Shown here in pieces: positions 9,149 to 17,615 of a stretch of DNA of 64,000 bases. Position numbers and translations under genes: made by a program. The first letter of the stretch is position 1. The number at the start of each line of letters is the position of its first letter. The notes beneath the pieces are model-generated. The model did not search any database. It saw only the letters and a list, made by a program, of their open reading frames with translations, and had not been told where the DNA came from. This DNA is from Pseudoluteimonas sp047602125. Lineage in GTDB: Bacteria; Pseudomonadota; Gammaproteobacteria; Xanthomonadales; Xanthomonadaceae. Where the stretch lies: the NCBI GenBank assembly GCA_047602125.1, contig JASGIB010000001.1, forward strand, positions 1,674,001 to 1,738,000, given 5' to 3'.

Positions 9149-9364
9149 TCAGTACAGGCGCTGGCGCTTGGTGACGTCGCGCGAGGAACGGCGGGCCTGG
9201 CGCTTCACCGCGGCGGCGGCCTTGCGCTTGCGCTCCTGGGTCGGCTTCTCGTAGAACTCGCGCTTGCGGGTTTCGGCCAGCACGCCGGCCTTTTCGCAGG
9301 TGCGCTTGAAGCGACGCAGGGCAAACTCGAACGGCTCGTTTTCGCGGACTTTGACGCTGGGCAT
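9149..9364 (-). CDS. rpsU: 30S ribosomal protein S21
   Basis: A 71-residue basic protein with the full S21 pattern: MPSVKVRENEPFEFALRR, then FKRTCEKAG and FYEKPTQERKRK, ending in an arginine-rich tail. S21 is a late-assembling small-subunit protein near the mRNA exit, involved in start-site recognition. It is divergent from tsaD with about 90 bases between, the conserved tsaD/rpsU arrangement, and would be the first gene of the rpsU-yqeY transcript. Confidence 0.98.
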   Translation of the reverse strand: MPSVKVRENEPFEFALRRFKRTCEKAGVLAETRKREFYEKPTQERKRKAAAAVKRQARRSSRDVTKRQRLY

Positions 9365-9454
9365 TGGGTGGTCTCGGTGGAAAAGCCGGGCCTTCTAGGG
9401 CCGGGCGAGCCGCGCATGATAGCAGCGGCCCCGAAACCGGCGCAAGATAAGTCC

Positions 9455-10483
9455 ATGATCATCCTCGGAATCGAAACCAGCTGCGACGAAACCGGCGTGG
9501 CCGTCTATGACACCGCCAGGCCGGGCGCCGAAGGCCTGCGCGCGCAGGCCTTGTACAGCCAGGTCGCCCTGCATGCCGAGTACGGGGGGGTGGTGCCGGA
9601 ACTGGCCAGCCGCGACCACGTGCGCAAGCTGTTGCCGCTGGTCCGGCAGACGCTGGACGAGGCCGGGCTGGCGCCTTCCGACTTGGACGGCGTGGCCTAT
9701 ACCGCCGGGCCGGGGCTGGTCGGGGCCTTGCTGGTCGGGGCCGGCGCGGCGCGGGCGCTGGCCTGGGCGCTGGACGTGCCGGCCATCGGGGTCCACCACA
9801 TGGAAGGCCACCTGCTGGCGCCCTTGCTGGAGGCGCCGGACCTGAAGCCGCCGTTCGTGGCCCTGCTGGTTTCGGGCGGGCACAGCCAGCTGGTGATGGT
9901 CGAAGGCATCGGCCGGTACCGGCTGCTGGGCGAAACCCTCGACGACGCCGCCGGCGAGGCCTTCGACAAGACCGCCAAGCTGATGGGCCTGCCGTACCCG
10001 GGTGGGCCGCAGCTGGCCGCGCTGGCCGAACACGGCACGCCCGGGCGGTTCAGATTCTCGCGACCGATGACCGACCGCCCCGGCCTCGACTTCAGCTTCA
10101 GCGGGCTCAAGACCCAGGTGCTGCTGGCCTGGCGCGATTCCGACCAATCCGACCGGACAAAGGCCGACATCGCCCGCGGCTTCGAGGACGCGGTGGTGGA
10201 TACCCTCGCGATCAAGTGCGAACGCGCGCTGGATGCGGCCGGTTGCGACACGCTGGTAGTCGCCGGGGGCGTGGGCGCGAACCAGCGCCTGCGCGCGAAA
10301 CTGCAGGCGATGGCAGAAAAGCGCGGCGGCCGGGTCGCCTTCCCGCGGCCGGCGCTGTGCACCGACAACGGCGCGATGATCGCCTTCGCCGGCGCGCTGC
10401 GCCTGGTCGCCGGCCAGCACGACGATGCCGCGGTGCGCGTCGCGCCGCGCTGGGATATGGCATCGTTGCCTGCGGTCGCCTGA
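9455..10483 (+). CDS. tsaD: tRNA threonylcarbamoyladenosine transferase TsaD
   Basis: A 342-residue ASKHA-fold protein which, with TsaB/TsaE, transfers threonylcarbamoyl to A37 of ANN-decoding tRNAs. The opening MIILGIETSCDET is diagnostic and fixes the start at 9455 although the frame is open further upstream. The metal-binding HMEGH motif is at residues 115-119, and the nucleotide-site segments SGGHSQL and GGVGAN are intact. Divergent from rpsU; followed after nine bases by folBK on the same strand, so the two may be co-transcribed. Confidence 0.97.
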   Translation: MIILGIETSCDETGVAVYDTARPGAEGLRAQALYSQVALHAEYGGVVPELASRDHVRKLLPLVRQTLDEAGLAPSDLDGVAYTAGPGLVGALLVGAGAARALAWALDVPAIGVHHMEGHLLAPLLEAPDLKPPFVALLVSGGHSQLVMVEGIGRYRLLGETLDDAAGEAFDKTAKLMGLPYPGGPQLAALAEHGTPGRFRFSRPMTDRPGLDFSFSGLKTQVLLAWRDSDQSDRTKADIARGFEDAVVDTLAIKCERALDAAGCDTLVVAGGVGANQRLRAKLQAMAEKRGGRVAFPRPALCTDNGAMIAFAGALRLVAGQHDDAAVRVAPRWDMASLPAVA

Positions 10484-10492
10484 GGGAGCGCC

Positions 10493-11542
10493 ATGGATCG
10501 CGTGTTCATCGAAGGCCTCGAGATCGAGGCGCAGATCGGCATCTACGACTGGGAACGGCGCATCCGCCAGCCGCTCGTGTTCGACATCGAAATGGCGTTC
10601 GACAACCGCAAGCCCGCGGCCAGCGACGCCATCGCCGATACGCTCGATTACAAGGCGGTGAGCAAGCGCATCGTCGCGTTCGTGTCCGCGTCCTCGTTCG
10701 GGCTGGTCGAAACCCTGGCCGAACGCTGCGCCGAAATCGTCCTGCGCGAATTCGGCGTGGAATCGCTGAAGCTGAAACTGTCCAAGCCCGGCGCGGTGCG
10801 CGGCGCGCGCGCGGTGGGCGTGACGATCGAACGCGACCGCGCTTCGCTGCCGCCGGAACCGGTGAAGGCGATCGAACCCGAGGAAGCGCCGAAACCGGCC
10901 GTGAAGCCGGCGCCGACCGCGGTGCAGCTGGCCGCCGCGCGCGCCTTCGCGCGCCGGCTGGAGGAAACCATCGCGCAAGCCCCGCCGCCGCCGGTACCAG
11001 CCGTCGCGAAGCCGGCGCCGCAGGCCGGAACCGCGCACAAGGCGCGCGGCCCGACCGTCACCACCTACATCAGCCTCGGCAGCAACATCGCGCCCGAGCG
11101 CAACCTGCGCAGCGCGGTCGCGGCGCTGCGCGAGCGTTTCGGCAAGGTGCGGTTGTCGCCGGTGTACCGCACCCGCGCGGTCGGCTTCGACGGCCCCGAT
11201 TTCCTCAACGCCATCGCCGCGCTCGAAAGCGACATGCACCCGTTCGCGCTCAATGCCTGGCTGCACGCGCTGGAAATCGCCCACGGCCGCGACCGCCGCG
11301 ACAAGTCCTACAGCGACCGCACGCTGGACCTGGACATCATCTATTTCGGCAAGCTGGTGCTGGAGGGGCCGGGCGACTTCATGCTGCCGCGGCCGGAACT
11401 GCGCCACGCCTTCGTGCTCAAGCCGCTGGCCGACATCGCGCCGCATTTCGTCGATCCGGTGCGCGGCGCCTCGCTCGAGGAATTGTGGGAAGCGCACCCC
11501 GAGCACGACGCGCCGCCGGAGCCGGTGGCGATCGAGCTGTAA
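10493..11542 (+). CDS. bifunctional dihydroneopterin aldolase / HPPK (FolB-FolK fusion)
   Basis: A 349-residue protein joining two consecutive folate-pathway enzymes. Residues 1-117 are FolB (dihydroneopterin aldolase), with GIYDWER near residue 17-23, TLDYKAV near 50 and the catalytic-lysine segment LKLSKPGAVRGA near 94-105. Residues about 118-188 form a Pro/Ala-rich linker with a predicted helix. Residues 189-345 are FolK (hydroxymethyl-dihydropterin pyrophosphokinase), with SLGSN, YRTRAVG, DFLN and the Mg-binding RTLDLDII. No stop or frameshift separates the halves. Together they convert dihydroneopterin to the pyrophosphate used by FolP. A pteridine reductase gene follows nearby. Confidence 0.92.
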   Translation: MDRVFIEGLEIEAQIGIYDWERRIRQPLVFDIEMAFDNRKPAASDAIADTLDYKAVSKRIVAFVSASSFGLVETLAERCAEIVLREFGVESLKLKLSKPGAVRGARAVGVTIERDRASLPPEPVKAIEPEEAPKPAVKPAPTAVQLAAARAFARRLEETIAQAPPPPVPAVAKPAPQAGTAHKARGPTVTTYISLGSNIAPERNLRSAVAALRERFGKVRLSPVYRTRAVGFDGPDFLNAIAALESDMHPFALNAWLHALEIAHGRDRRDKSYSDRTLDLDIIYFGKLVLEGPGDFMLPRPELRHAFVLKPLADIAPHFVDPVRGASLEELWEAHPEHDAPPEPVAIEL

Positions 11543-11583
11543 CCGACGCGTTCCACGATCCGCATTCCAAGGGGAAAATCGCA

Positions 11584-12429
11584 ATGGGCAAGTTCGCGCG
11601 CAGTTGGGCGCTGGCCAAGGCCAGCATGTCGGTCCTGCGTTCCGACAAGGAACTGCTGCTGTTCCCGTTGCTGTCCGGGCTCGGCGTGGCGCTGGTCGCG
11701 GCGACCTTCCTGCTGCCTTTGTTCGGCTTGGGGATGCTCGACCACGTCGACCGCAGCGAAGGCGTGCCGGCCGGCTTCTACGTCCTCGGCTTCGCGTTCT
11801 ACCTGGTGCAGTACTTCGTGGTGTTCTTCTTCACCACCGCGCTGGTCGGTGCGGCGATGGTGCGGCTCGACGGCGGCGATCCCACGGTCGGCACCGGCCT
11901 GCGCATCGCCGCCGGCAAGTGGGTTTCCATCCTCGGCTACGCGGCCATCGCCGCGACCGTCGGCATGATCCTGCGCGGCATCAAGCAACGCGCCGGCATC
12001 GTCGGCAGGATCGTCGTCGGCTTCGTCGGCGTCGCATGGACGCTGGCGACCTTCCTCACCGTGCCGGTGCTGGTGGCGCAGGACGTTGGTCCGGTCGAAG
12101 CGGTGAAGGAAAGCGCGACCCTGCTCAAGCGCACCTGGGGCGAAGGCCTGATCGGCAACGGCGGCATCGGCCTCGTCGGCGGCCTCGCGGCGGTCGCGGT
12201 GATGGTCGTTGCGCTGGCATTGCTCACCTTCCTCGCCAGGGCCGGGCTCGGCGGCGCGGCGGTCGGCGTGCTCGCGCTGTCGGTGTTGGCCGTGGTCGGC
12301 ATCGGCCTGGTGCAGTCGGCGCTGGGCGGAATCTATTCCGCCGCGCTGTACCGCTACGCGATCGCCGGCGAGGCGCCGGCTGGCTTCGACGGCGCGCTGC
12401 TGCAGGATGCATTCCGGCGCAAGGGCTGA
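11584..12429 (+). CDS. DUF6159-like multi-pass membrane protein
   Basis: A 281-residue protein with about six transmembrane segments, opening MGKFARSWALAKASMSVLRSDKELLLFPLLS, a pattern seen in DUF6159 family proteins. There is a clear ribosome site (AAGGGGAAAA) before the ATG. A cytosolic segment with AVKESATLLKRTWGEG is also typical of these predicted permease-like or glycerophosphoryl-diester-associated membrane proteins. No biochemical function is known. It lies 41 bases after folBK and ends ten bases from the convergent pteridine reductase gene. Confidence 0.6.
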   Translation: MGKFARSWALAKASMSVLRSDKELLLFPLLSGLGVALVAATFLLPLFGLGMLDHVDRSEGVPAGFYVLGFAFYLVQYFVVFFFTTALVGAAMVRLDGGDPTVGTGLRIAAGKWVSILGYAAIAATVGMILRGIKQRAGIVGRIVVGFVGVAWTLATFLTVPVLVAQDVGPVEAVKESATLLKRTWGEGLIGNGGIGLVGGLAAVAVMVVALALLTFLARAGLGGAAVGVLALSVLAVVGIGLVQSALGGIYSAALYRYAIAGEAPAGFDGALLQDAFRRKG

Positions 12430-12439
12430 GCGCCTGCGC

Positions 12440-13180
12440 TCAGGCGTCGAGCATCCGCCCGCCATCGACGTGCAACGCCTGCCCGGTGCAGTAGCGCGCG
12501 TCCTGCAATAGCCAGAGCACCGCCTCGGCGATGTCCTCCGGCGTGCCGATGCGCCCCAGCGGCGTGCGCGCGAGCAATGCGGCCTGCGCGTCCGGATCCT
12601 TGCCGCCCTCGGGCCACAGGATCGCGCCGGGCGAAACCGCGTTCACGCGTACCGACGGCGCGAGTTCCAGCGCCAGCGCGCGGGTCATGTGCAGCAGCGC
12701 GGCCTTGCTCATCGCGTACGCCGAATGACCGCGCAACGGCCGTTCTGCGTAGATGTCGGCGATGTTCACGATCGCGCCGCCGTTGTCCGCCAGGTGCGGC
12801 GCCGCGGCCTGGGCGAGGAAGAACGGTGCGCGCGCGTTGATCGCGAACAGATCGTCCCATTGCGCCGGCGTGGTCGTTCCGAACGCGGTCGGGAAAAACG
12901 CCGAGGCGTTGTTGACCAGCGCATCCAGCCGGCCGAAGCGACCCACGGCCTTCGCCACCAGCTCCGGCAGGCGGTCGAACTGGGCGAGGTCGGCCCGCAG
13001 CAACAGCGTGCTGTCCGCGCACGCGGATTCGAGTTCAGCAGCCAGCGTCCGTGCATCGTCTTCCGAATCGCGGTAGTGCAGGGCGAGGTCGTAACCGGCC
13101 GCGTGCAGGCGCCGCGCGATCGCCGCGCCGATGCGGCGCGCGCTGCCGGTGACGAGTGCGACGGGACGGGCTGCGACCAT
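12440..13180 (-). CDS. folM: pteridine reductase (SDR family, FolM/PTR1-like)
   Basis: A 246-residue short-chain dehydrogenase. The nucleotide-binding motif TGSARRIG with Arg in the glycine-rich loop, followed by HYRDSEDDA, is typical of NADPH-dependent pteridine reductases rather than fatty-acid SDRs. The NNASAFFPT segment, catalytic Tyr-Lys (SAYAMSKAAL) and NAVSPGAILWPEG agree. It would reduce dihydrobiopterin/dihydrofolate-type pterins. Start at the ATG giving MVAARPVALVTG; the frame continues upstream into the promoter of the divergent methyltransferase gene without a supported start. Its position near folBK fits a folate/pterin neighbourhood. Confidence 0.85.
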   Translation of the reverse strand: MVAARPVALVTGSARRIGAAIARRLHAAGYDLALHYRDSEDDARTLAAELESACADSTLLLRADLAQFDRLPELVAKAVGRFGRLDALVNNASAFFPTAFGTTTPAQWDDLFAINARAPFFLAQAAAPHLADNGGAIVNIADIYAERPLRGHSAYAMSKAALLHMTRALALELAPSVRVNAVSPGAILWPEGGKDPDAQAALLARTPLGRIGTPEDIAEAVLWLLQDARYCTGQALHVDGGRMLDA

Positions 13181-13212
13181 GACGACAGCATAACGCCGGG
13201 TATCCTGTGCGC

Positions 13213-14397
13213 ATGTCACGGATGCCCATGCCCGACGCCGACGCCCTCGCGCACAGCGCACACCTGCGCGAAGTGATGCAGGAACAGATCATCGCCGCGG
13301 GCGGGGCGATTCCGTTCTCGCGCTTCATGGAACTCGCGCTGTACGCGCCCGGCCTCGGTTACTACAGCGCCGGTGCGCACAAGTTCGGGGCCGGCGGGGA
13401 TTTCGTCACCGCGCCCGAACTCGGGCCGCTGTTCGCGGCGACCGTCGCCGATGCGCTCGCGCCGGTGCTGCAGCAGATCGGTCCGGACGCGACCCTGCTC
13501 GAACTCGGCGGCGGCAGCGGCGCCTTCGCCGAGGTCGCGCTCAAGCGCCTGCTCGCGCTCGATGCGTTGCCGTCGCGCTATGCCCTGCTCGAACCCAGCG
13601 CCGACCTGCGCGAGCGCCAGCGCGAACGCCTGCAGAAACGGCTTCCGCCGCTGCTGTTCGAACTGGTGGAATGGCTCGACGGGCCGATCGCCGAGCCGTG
13701 GAACGGCGTACTGTTCGCCAACGAAGTGATCGACGCGCTGCCGACGCCGCGCTTCACCCTGCGCGACGGCGAAGTGTTCGAGGAACACGTCGCGCTCGAT
13801 GGCGAAGGCCGCTTCGTGCGCAGGGATCGTCCTGCCGACGCGTTGTTGTCCGCCGCGGTGCGCCATGTCGAACGCGGGCTCGAAGCGCCTTTCGACGACG
13901 GCTACCGTTCGGAATTGCTGGCGCAGCTGCCGTACTGGCTGCAGGCGGTGGCGGGCGGCCTGCGCCAGGGCGCGATGCTGTTCGTCGATTACGGCTACGC
14001 CCGCGCCGAGTACTACCAGCCGCAGCGGCGCGAAGGCACGCTGCGCGCGTTCCGCAGCCACCATGTCGGCGACGATCCGCATGCGTTCCCCGGCTTGCAG
14101 GACCTGACCGCGTCGGTGGATTTCACCGCGCTGGCCGAAGCCGGTACCGGCGCCGGTTTCGATTTCGCCGGTTACTGTTCGCAAGCGAGTTTCCTGATCG
14201 GCAACGGCCTGATGCAGCGCCTCGCCGAAGCCGAGGAACGGGCGAAGGACGAAACCGCGAAACTGCGCCTGCGCCAGGAAGCGAAACAGCTGACGATGCC
14301 GGAGGCGATGGGCGAACGTTTCCAGGCGATGGGCTTCTCGCGCGACGTGGAGTTCGGCACCGCGTTCCTCGCGGGCGACCTGAGCCATCGCTTGTGA
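13213..14397 (+). CDS. MidA/NDUFAF7-like SAM-dependent methyltransferase
   Basis: A 394-residue protein of the DUF185 family. The opening region with PFSRFMELALYAPGLGYY and GDFVTAPELGPLFA, then the SAM-binding LLELGGGSGAFA, the ANEVIDALP motif and the later FVDYGYARAEYY are all diagnostic. The mitochondrial homologue methylates an arginine of complex I; bacterial targets are not established. Start is set at the ATG at 13213; a GTG six bases earlier is possible, and neither has a strong ribosome site. Divergent from folM, and overlapping the VanZ-like gene by GTGA. Confidence 0.9.
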   Translation: MSRMPMPDADALAHSAHLREVMQEQIIAAGGAIPFSRFMELALYAPGLGYYSAGAHKFGAGGDFVTAPELGPLFAATVADALAPVLQQIGPDATLLELGGGSGAFAEVALKRLLALDALPSRYALLEPSADLRERQRERLQKRLPPLLFELVEWLDGPIAEPWNGVLFANEVIDALPTPRFTLRDGEVFEEHVALDGEGRFVRRDRPADALLSAAVRHVERGLEAPFDDGYRSELLAQLPYWLQAVAGGLRQGAMLFVDYGYARAEYYQPQRREGTLRAFRSHHVGDDPHAFPGLQDLTASVDFTALAEAGTGAGFDFAGYCSQASFLIGNGLMQRLAEAEERAKDETAKLRLRQEAKQLTMPEAMGERFQAMGFSRDVEFGTAFLAGDLSHRL

Positions 14398-14804
14398 AGC
14401 ATCGCCGTTGGCGATTCGGACGTTCGCTCAAGCCGTTCCGGCGGCCGTGGCTGTGGGCCGGGTTGTGGATGCTGGGCGTGGCCGCGGTGGTGGTCGCCTC
14501 GCTGCTGCCGGCGCCGGACTTGCCGGACTTGCACGTCAGCGACAAGAGCGAGCATTTCACCGCCTATGCATTGCTCGCGGCGGGCGCGGTGCAGTTGTAT
14601 GCGCGGCGGCTGTCCTGGCTTTCGGTGTGCATCGCGCTGGCGCTGCTGGGCATCGGCCTGGAATTCGCGCAGGGCGCGCTCACCACCACCCGGACGATGG
14701 ATCCGGCCGACGCACTGGCGAACACGCTCGGCGTGCTCGCCGGGCTGGCGACGGCGCTGACGCCGTGGCGCGATCTTCTGCTGCGGCACGAACCGGGGCG
14801 CTGA
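14394..14804 (+). CDS. VanZ-like membrane protein
   Basis: A 136-residue protein with four hydrophobic segments. The family core is visible: DLPDLHVSDKSEHFTAYALLA, then LGIGLEFAQGAL with the conserved Glu-Phe-x-Gln, and MDPADALANTLGVLAG. VanZ-type proteins are small integral membrane proteins, one of which adds low-level teicoplanin resistance; the role here is unknown. The GTG start overlaps the stop of the MidA-like gene (GTGA), indicating translational coupling. Confidence 0.82.
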   Translation: MKHRRWRFGRSLKPFRRPWLWAGLWMLGVAAVVVASLLPAPDLPDLHVSDKSEHFTAYALLAAGAVQLYARRLSWLSVCIALALLGIGLEFAQGALTTTRTMDPADALANTLGVLAGLATALTPWRDLLLRHEPGR

Positions 14805-14888
14805 CTTCGCCCGACGGACGGTGGCCGTCGCGCGCGGCCGGGGGCGTTGTGCCGAGAGCGGAATCCCCCGCCCCAAGGTAGTGCCGCC

Positions 14889-15161
14889 ATGCCCCGCTAC
14901 ATCATCGAGCGCGAAATCCCCGGCGCCGGCAAGCTGTCCCCGCAGGAATTGCAGGCCATCTCGCAGAAATCCTGCGGCGTGCTGCGCGAACTCGGGCCGC
15001 AGGTGCAGTGGGTGCGCAGCCACGTCACCGCGGACAAGGTGTATTGCGAATACATCGCGCCCGACGAAGCCAGCATCCGCGAACACGCGCGGCTCGGTGG
15101 ATTCCCGGCGAATGCGGTGAGCCGGGTGTTCGCGACCATCGACCCGACCACGTCCGAGTGA
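14889..15161 (+). CDS. DUF4242 small protein (nickel-binding-like)
   Basis: A 90-residue soluble protein opening MPRYIIEREIPGAGKLS and containing WVRSHVTADKVYCEYIAPDEASIREHARLGGFPA, the typical pattern of the DUF4242 ferredoxin-like fold family. The start at 14889 follows the purine-rich AAGGTAGTGCCGCC; an upstream in-frame ATG would add an unlikely Pro-rich leader. The family is widespread, mostly uncharacterised; some members are annotated as nickel-binding. It ends 30 bases from the convergent hexosaminidase gene. Confidence 0.75.
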   Translation: MPRYIIEREIPGAGKLSPQELQAISQKSCGVLRELGPQVQWVRSHVTADKVYCEYIAPDEASIREHARLGGFPANAVSRVFATIDPTTSE

Positions 15162-15191
15162 ATCCCTGCGCGCGCGGCGCCCGAACGGCGG

Positions 15192-17510
15192 TCAGGGCCC
15201 CCTTCCAGCGCCTTGCAGCAGCGTGATCCGGTCGAGTACCCACATCGCTGGGCGGGTGTCGCCGGTGAACCACACGCACAGGTCGGTCGACGCCGGCGCA
15301 TCGTGCAGCGGCGCGCGCAGGGTGACGAAGCCGTCGGCATCGGGCTGCGCCGGCATCGGCAGCGAGGCCAGGGCCGGGCCGTCGCACCCGGCGTGCAGTT
15401 CCAGTTCGCCGTGCGCGGTTTTGGCAGGCTTGAACGTGCGGTGCGGTTCGTCGTGCGCGAGCTGGAAGAAATACGGAATGCGCCCGGCGCGTACCTCGAT
15501 CGCGTCGATGCCGGCGAGCGATGCCTGCTCCCATTCCCAGCACGGGTTGAAGATATCGACATCGAAGATCGCGCGTTCGCCGATGCGCGGGCCGTCGTCC
15601 TCCAGCCGCAGCATCAGCTGGTTGGTGCACATCGCCAGTTCCTCGTCGCTGCGGCTGCGCAGCGAGGCCGCGCTGATGTCGCGCACGACCGGATCCGCCA
15701 GCGCCTGTGCGCCGAAGTAGGCCTGCGCGCGGACGTCCGCAGGCAAGGCCAGCGACAGCGGCGTCGAATACTTCGGCGAACCTGCGTTCGGCGCGCTGCC
15801 GTCGGTGGTGGCGCGGATGTCGTAGCCCAGCGGCTGCGACAACGCGACCCGCCCGTTGCCCCGTGCATCCGGCCCGCCCACGTCGAACAGCGGCTGGAAC
15901 GGCGTCTTCGCATAGGCGATGCCGCGCGCGTCCCAGCGCGGCAGCAGCGAGGGTAGGCGCTGCAGGAAATCCGCGTAGTCGCGCGCAGGCTTCGGCGTCC
16001 ATGCGACTTCGGCCAGCGCGGCGATGCGCGGGAACACCGCGTGCTGCACGCGATCGAACGTGCGCATGTGCTCGGTCCACACGTTCGCCTGCACGCCGAG
16101 GACGTGCCGCGCCTGCCGCGCATCCAGCGCCGCCGGCACCGGTTCGAACGCATAGACCTGCTGCATCGGGATCAGTGCCGGGCGTCCCGGCGGTTCGTCC
16201 GGCGAGGCGGTCTGCAGGTAATCGAGGTAGAGGTCGGACGACGGCGCCATCACCACGTCGTGTCCGCGCTTCGCGGCATCGATGCCGCCTTCGCTGCCGC
16301 GCCACGACATCACCGTCGCCGAGGCCGGCAGGTCGCCGTCGAGGATTTCGTCCCATCCGACCAGGCGCTTGCCGTGCGCGGACAGGAAGCGTTCCAGCCG
16401 CGCCACCATCCACGCCTGCAGGCCGGCCTCGCCCTTGACGCCGAGTTCGCGAATGCGCGCCTGCATCTTCTCCGAGGCGATCCACTGGTCCTTGACCGCC
16501 TCGTCGCCGCCGACGTGCACGTAGCGGCCGGGGAACAGCCTCGCCAGCTGCGCCATCACGTCCTCGAGGAAACGCATGGTCGGTTCGTCGGCGTTGAACA
16601 GGTTGGTGTTGACGCCCCATTCGTTCGACACCGCGATCGGCTGGCCGGACACGCCGAGTTGCGGATACGCCGCGATCGCCGCGGTCGCGTGGCCGGGGAT
16701 GTCGACCTCCGGCACCACTTCGATGTGCAAGGCGGCCGCGTGCGCGACCACCTCGCGCACCTGCGCTTCGGTGTAGAAACCGCAATACGGCACCGGCTTG
16801 CCCGTCGCCGCGTCGATGCCGCCGTCGCCGGCGGGAATGCGGCAGGCGCCGACTTCGGTGAGTTTCGGCCAGCCCGGCACCGGGAAGCGCCAGCCCTGGT
16901 CGTCGGTGAGGTGCCAGTGGAAGGTGTCGAGCTTGAGTTCGGCCATCGCGTCGAGCAGGCGTTCGATCTCGTCGACCGACTGGAAATGGCGAGCGGAATC
17001 GAGCATCAGACCGCGCCACGCGAACCGCGGCGCATCGTCGATCCGTACCGCCGCCAGCCACGCCGCGCCGTCGGCGTCCTTGCGCAGCAGTTGCAGCAGG
17101 GTCATCGCGCCGTTGAACAGGCCGTGCGCGTCCGCGGCCTGCAGCGATCCGCCCGTCGCTTCGATGCGCAGGCGGTAGCCTTCGCGCGGCATGTCGAGGT
17201 CGGGCACGATCCTGAATTCGATCGCCGCATCGCCTTCCGCGGGATGCGCCGATTCCCGCGAAGCCGATTCCGGCAACGCGTCGCCTGCCAGGCGCGCGAA
17301 TTGCGCAAGCACCGCCTGCGCGTCCTTGCCGCGTGCGACGACATGGCCGGTCGCACCGAACACGAATCGTCCCGGCATCGCCTGCATCGATGCCGCGCGC
17401 GGCACCAGCGGCGGCATCGCATCCGCGACGGCGGTCGCCGCGGGGGCGCTGCCGGCGAGGCACAGCGCGAACAGGGCTGCGGAGAACGGGGCGGCGATGC
17501 GCGATGTCAT
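15192..17510 (-). CDS. exported beta-N-acetylhexosaminidase, GH20
   Basis: A 772-residue secreted or periplasmic enzyme that releases GlcNAc from chito-oligosaccharides or other N-acetylhexosaminides. Signal peptide at residues 1-25, GH20b N-terminal domain, then the (beta/alpha)8 catalytic domain with LDSARHF, WHLTDDQGWRFP and the catalytic Asp-Glu pair D336-E337 in HVGGDE; a C-terminal beta-rich region of about 200 residues follows. The ATG at 17510 has a strong TCAGGAGG site; a longer frame upstream is unsupported. It supplies the sugar for the adjacent TonB receptor and nag genes. A terminator lies between it and the receptor gene, so it may have its own promoter. Confidence 0.95.
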   Translation of the reverse strand: MTSRIAAPFSAALFALCLAGSAPAATAVADAMPPLVPRAASMQAMPGRFVFGATGHVVARGKDAQAVLAQFARLAGDALPESASRESAHPAEGDAAIEFRIVPDLDMPREGYRLRIEATGGSLQAADAHGLFNGAMTLLQLLRKDADGAAWLAAVRIDDAPRFAWRGLMLDSARHFQSVDEIERLLDAMAELKLDTFHWHLTDDQGWRFPVPGWPKLTEVGACRIPAGDGGIDAATGKPVPYCGFYTEAQVREVVAHAAALHIEVVPEVDIPGHATAAIAAYPQLGVSGQPIAVSNEWGVNTNLFNADEPTMRFLEDVMAQLARLFPGRYVHVGGDEAVKDQWIASEKMQARIRELGVKGEAGLQAWMVARLERFLSAHGKRLVGWDEILDGDLPASATVMSWRGSEGGIDAAKRGHDVVMAPSSDLYLDYLQTASPDEPPGRPALIPMQQVYAFEPVPAALDARQARHVLGVQANVWTEHMRTFDRVQHAVFPRIAALAEVAWTPKPARDYADFLQRLPSLLPRWDARGIAYAKTPFQPLFDVGGPDARGNGRVALSQPLGYDIRATTDGSAPNAGSPKYSTPLSLALPADVRAQAYFGAQALADPVVRDISAASLRSRSDEELAMCTNQLMLRLEDDGPRIGERAIFDVDIFNPCWEWEQASLAGIDAIEVRAGRIPYFFQLAHDEPHRTFKPAKTAHGELELHAGCDGPALASLPMPAQPDADGFVTLRAPLHDAPASTDLCVWFTGDTRPAMWVLDRITLLQGAGRGP

Positions 17511-17555
17511 GTTCGTGCCTCCTGACGCGGTGATTGTGGCCAACATTCCGCGGTC

Positions 17556-17583
17556 AAAAAAAGGGGCCCGGAACGCGGGCCCC
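17556..17583 (-). terminator. rho-independent terminator after TonB receptor gene
   Basis: On the minus strand GGGGCCCG, loop CGTTC, CGGGCCCC is followed by seven T residues. It begins 33 bases after the receptor stop codon and should end most glk-receptor transcripts before the hexosaminidase gene. Confidence 0.9.
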
Positions 17584-17615
17584 ATCGGGGGTGGAACCGT
17601 GGAACCGGATGCGGA

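Noticed and set aside
9395..11584. A 729-codon open frame on the minus strand
   Set aside because: It is antisense to tsaD and folBK; low-complexity Arg/Gly/Ala/His composition and no homology pattern, an effect of high GC in the third codon position.
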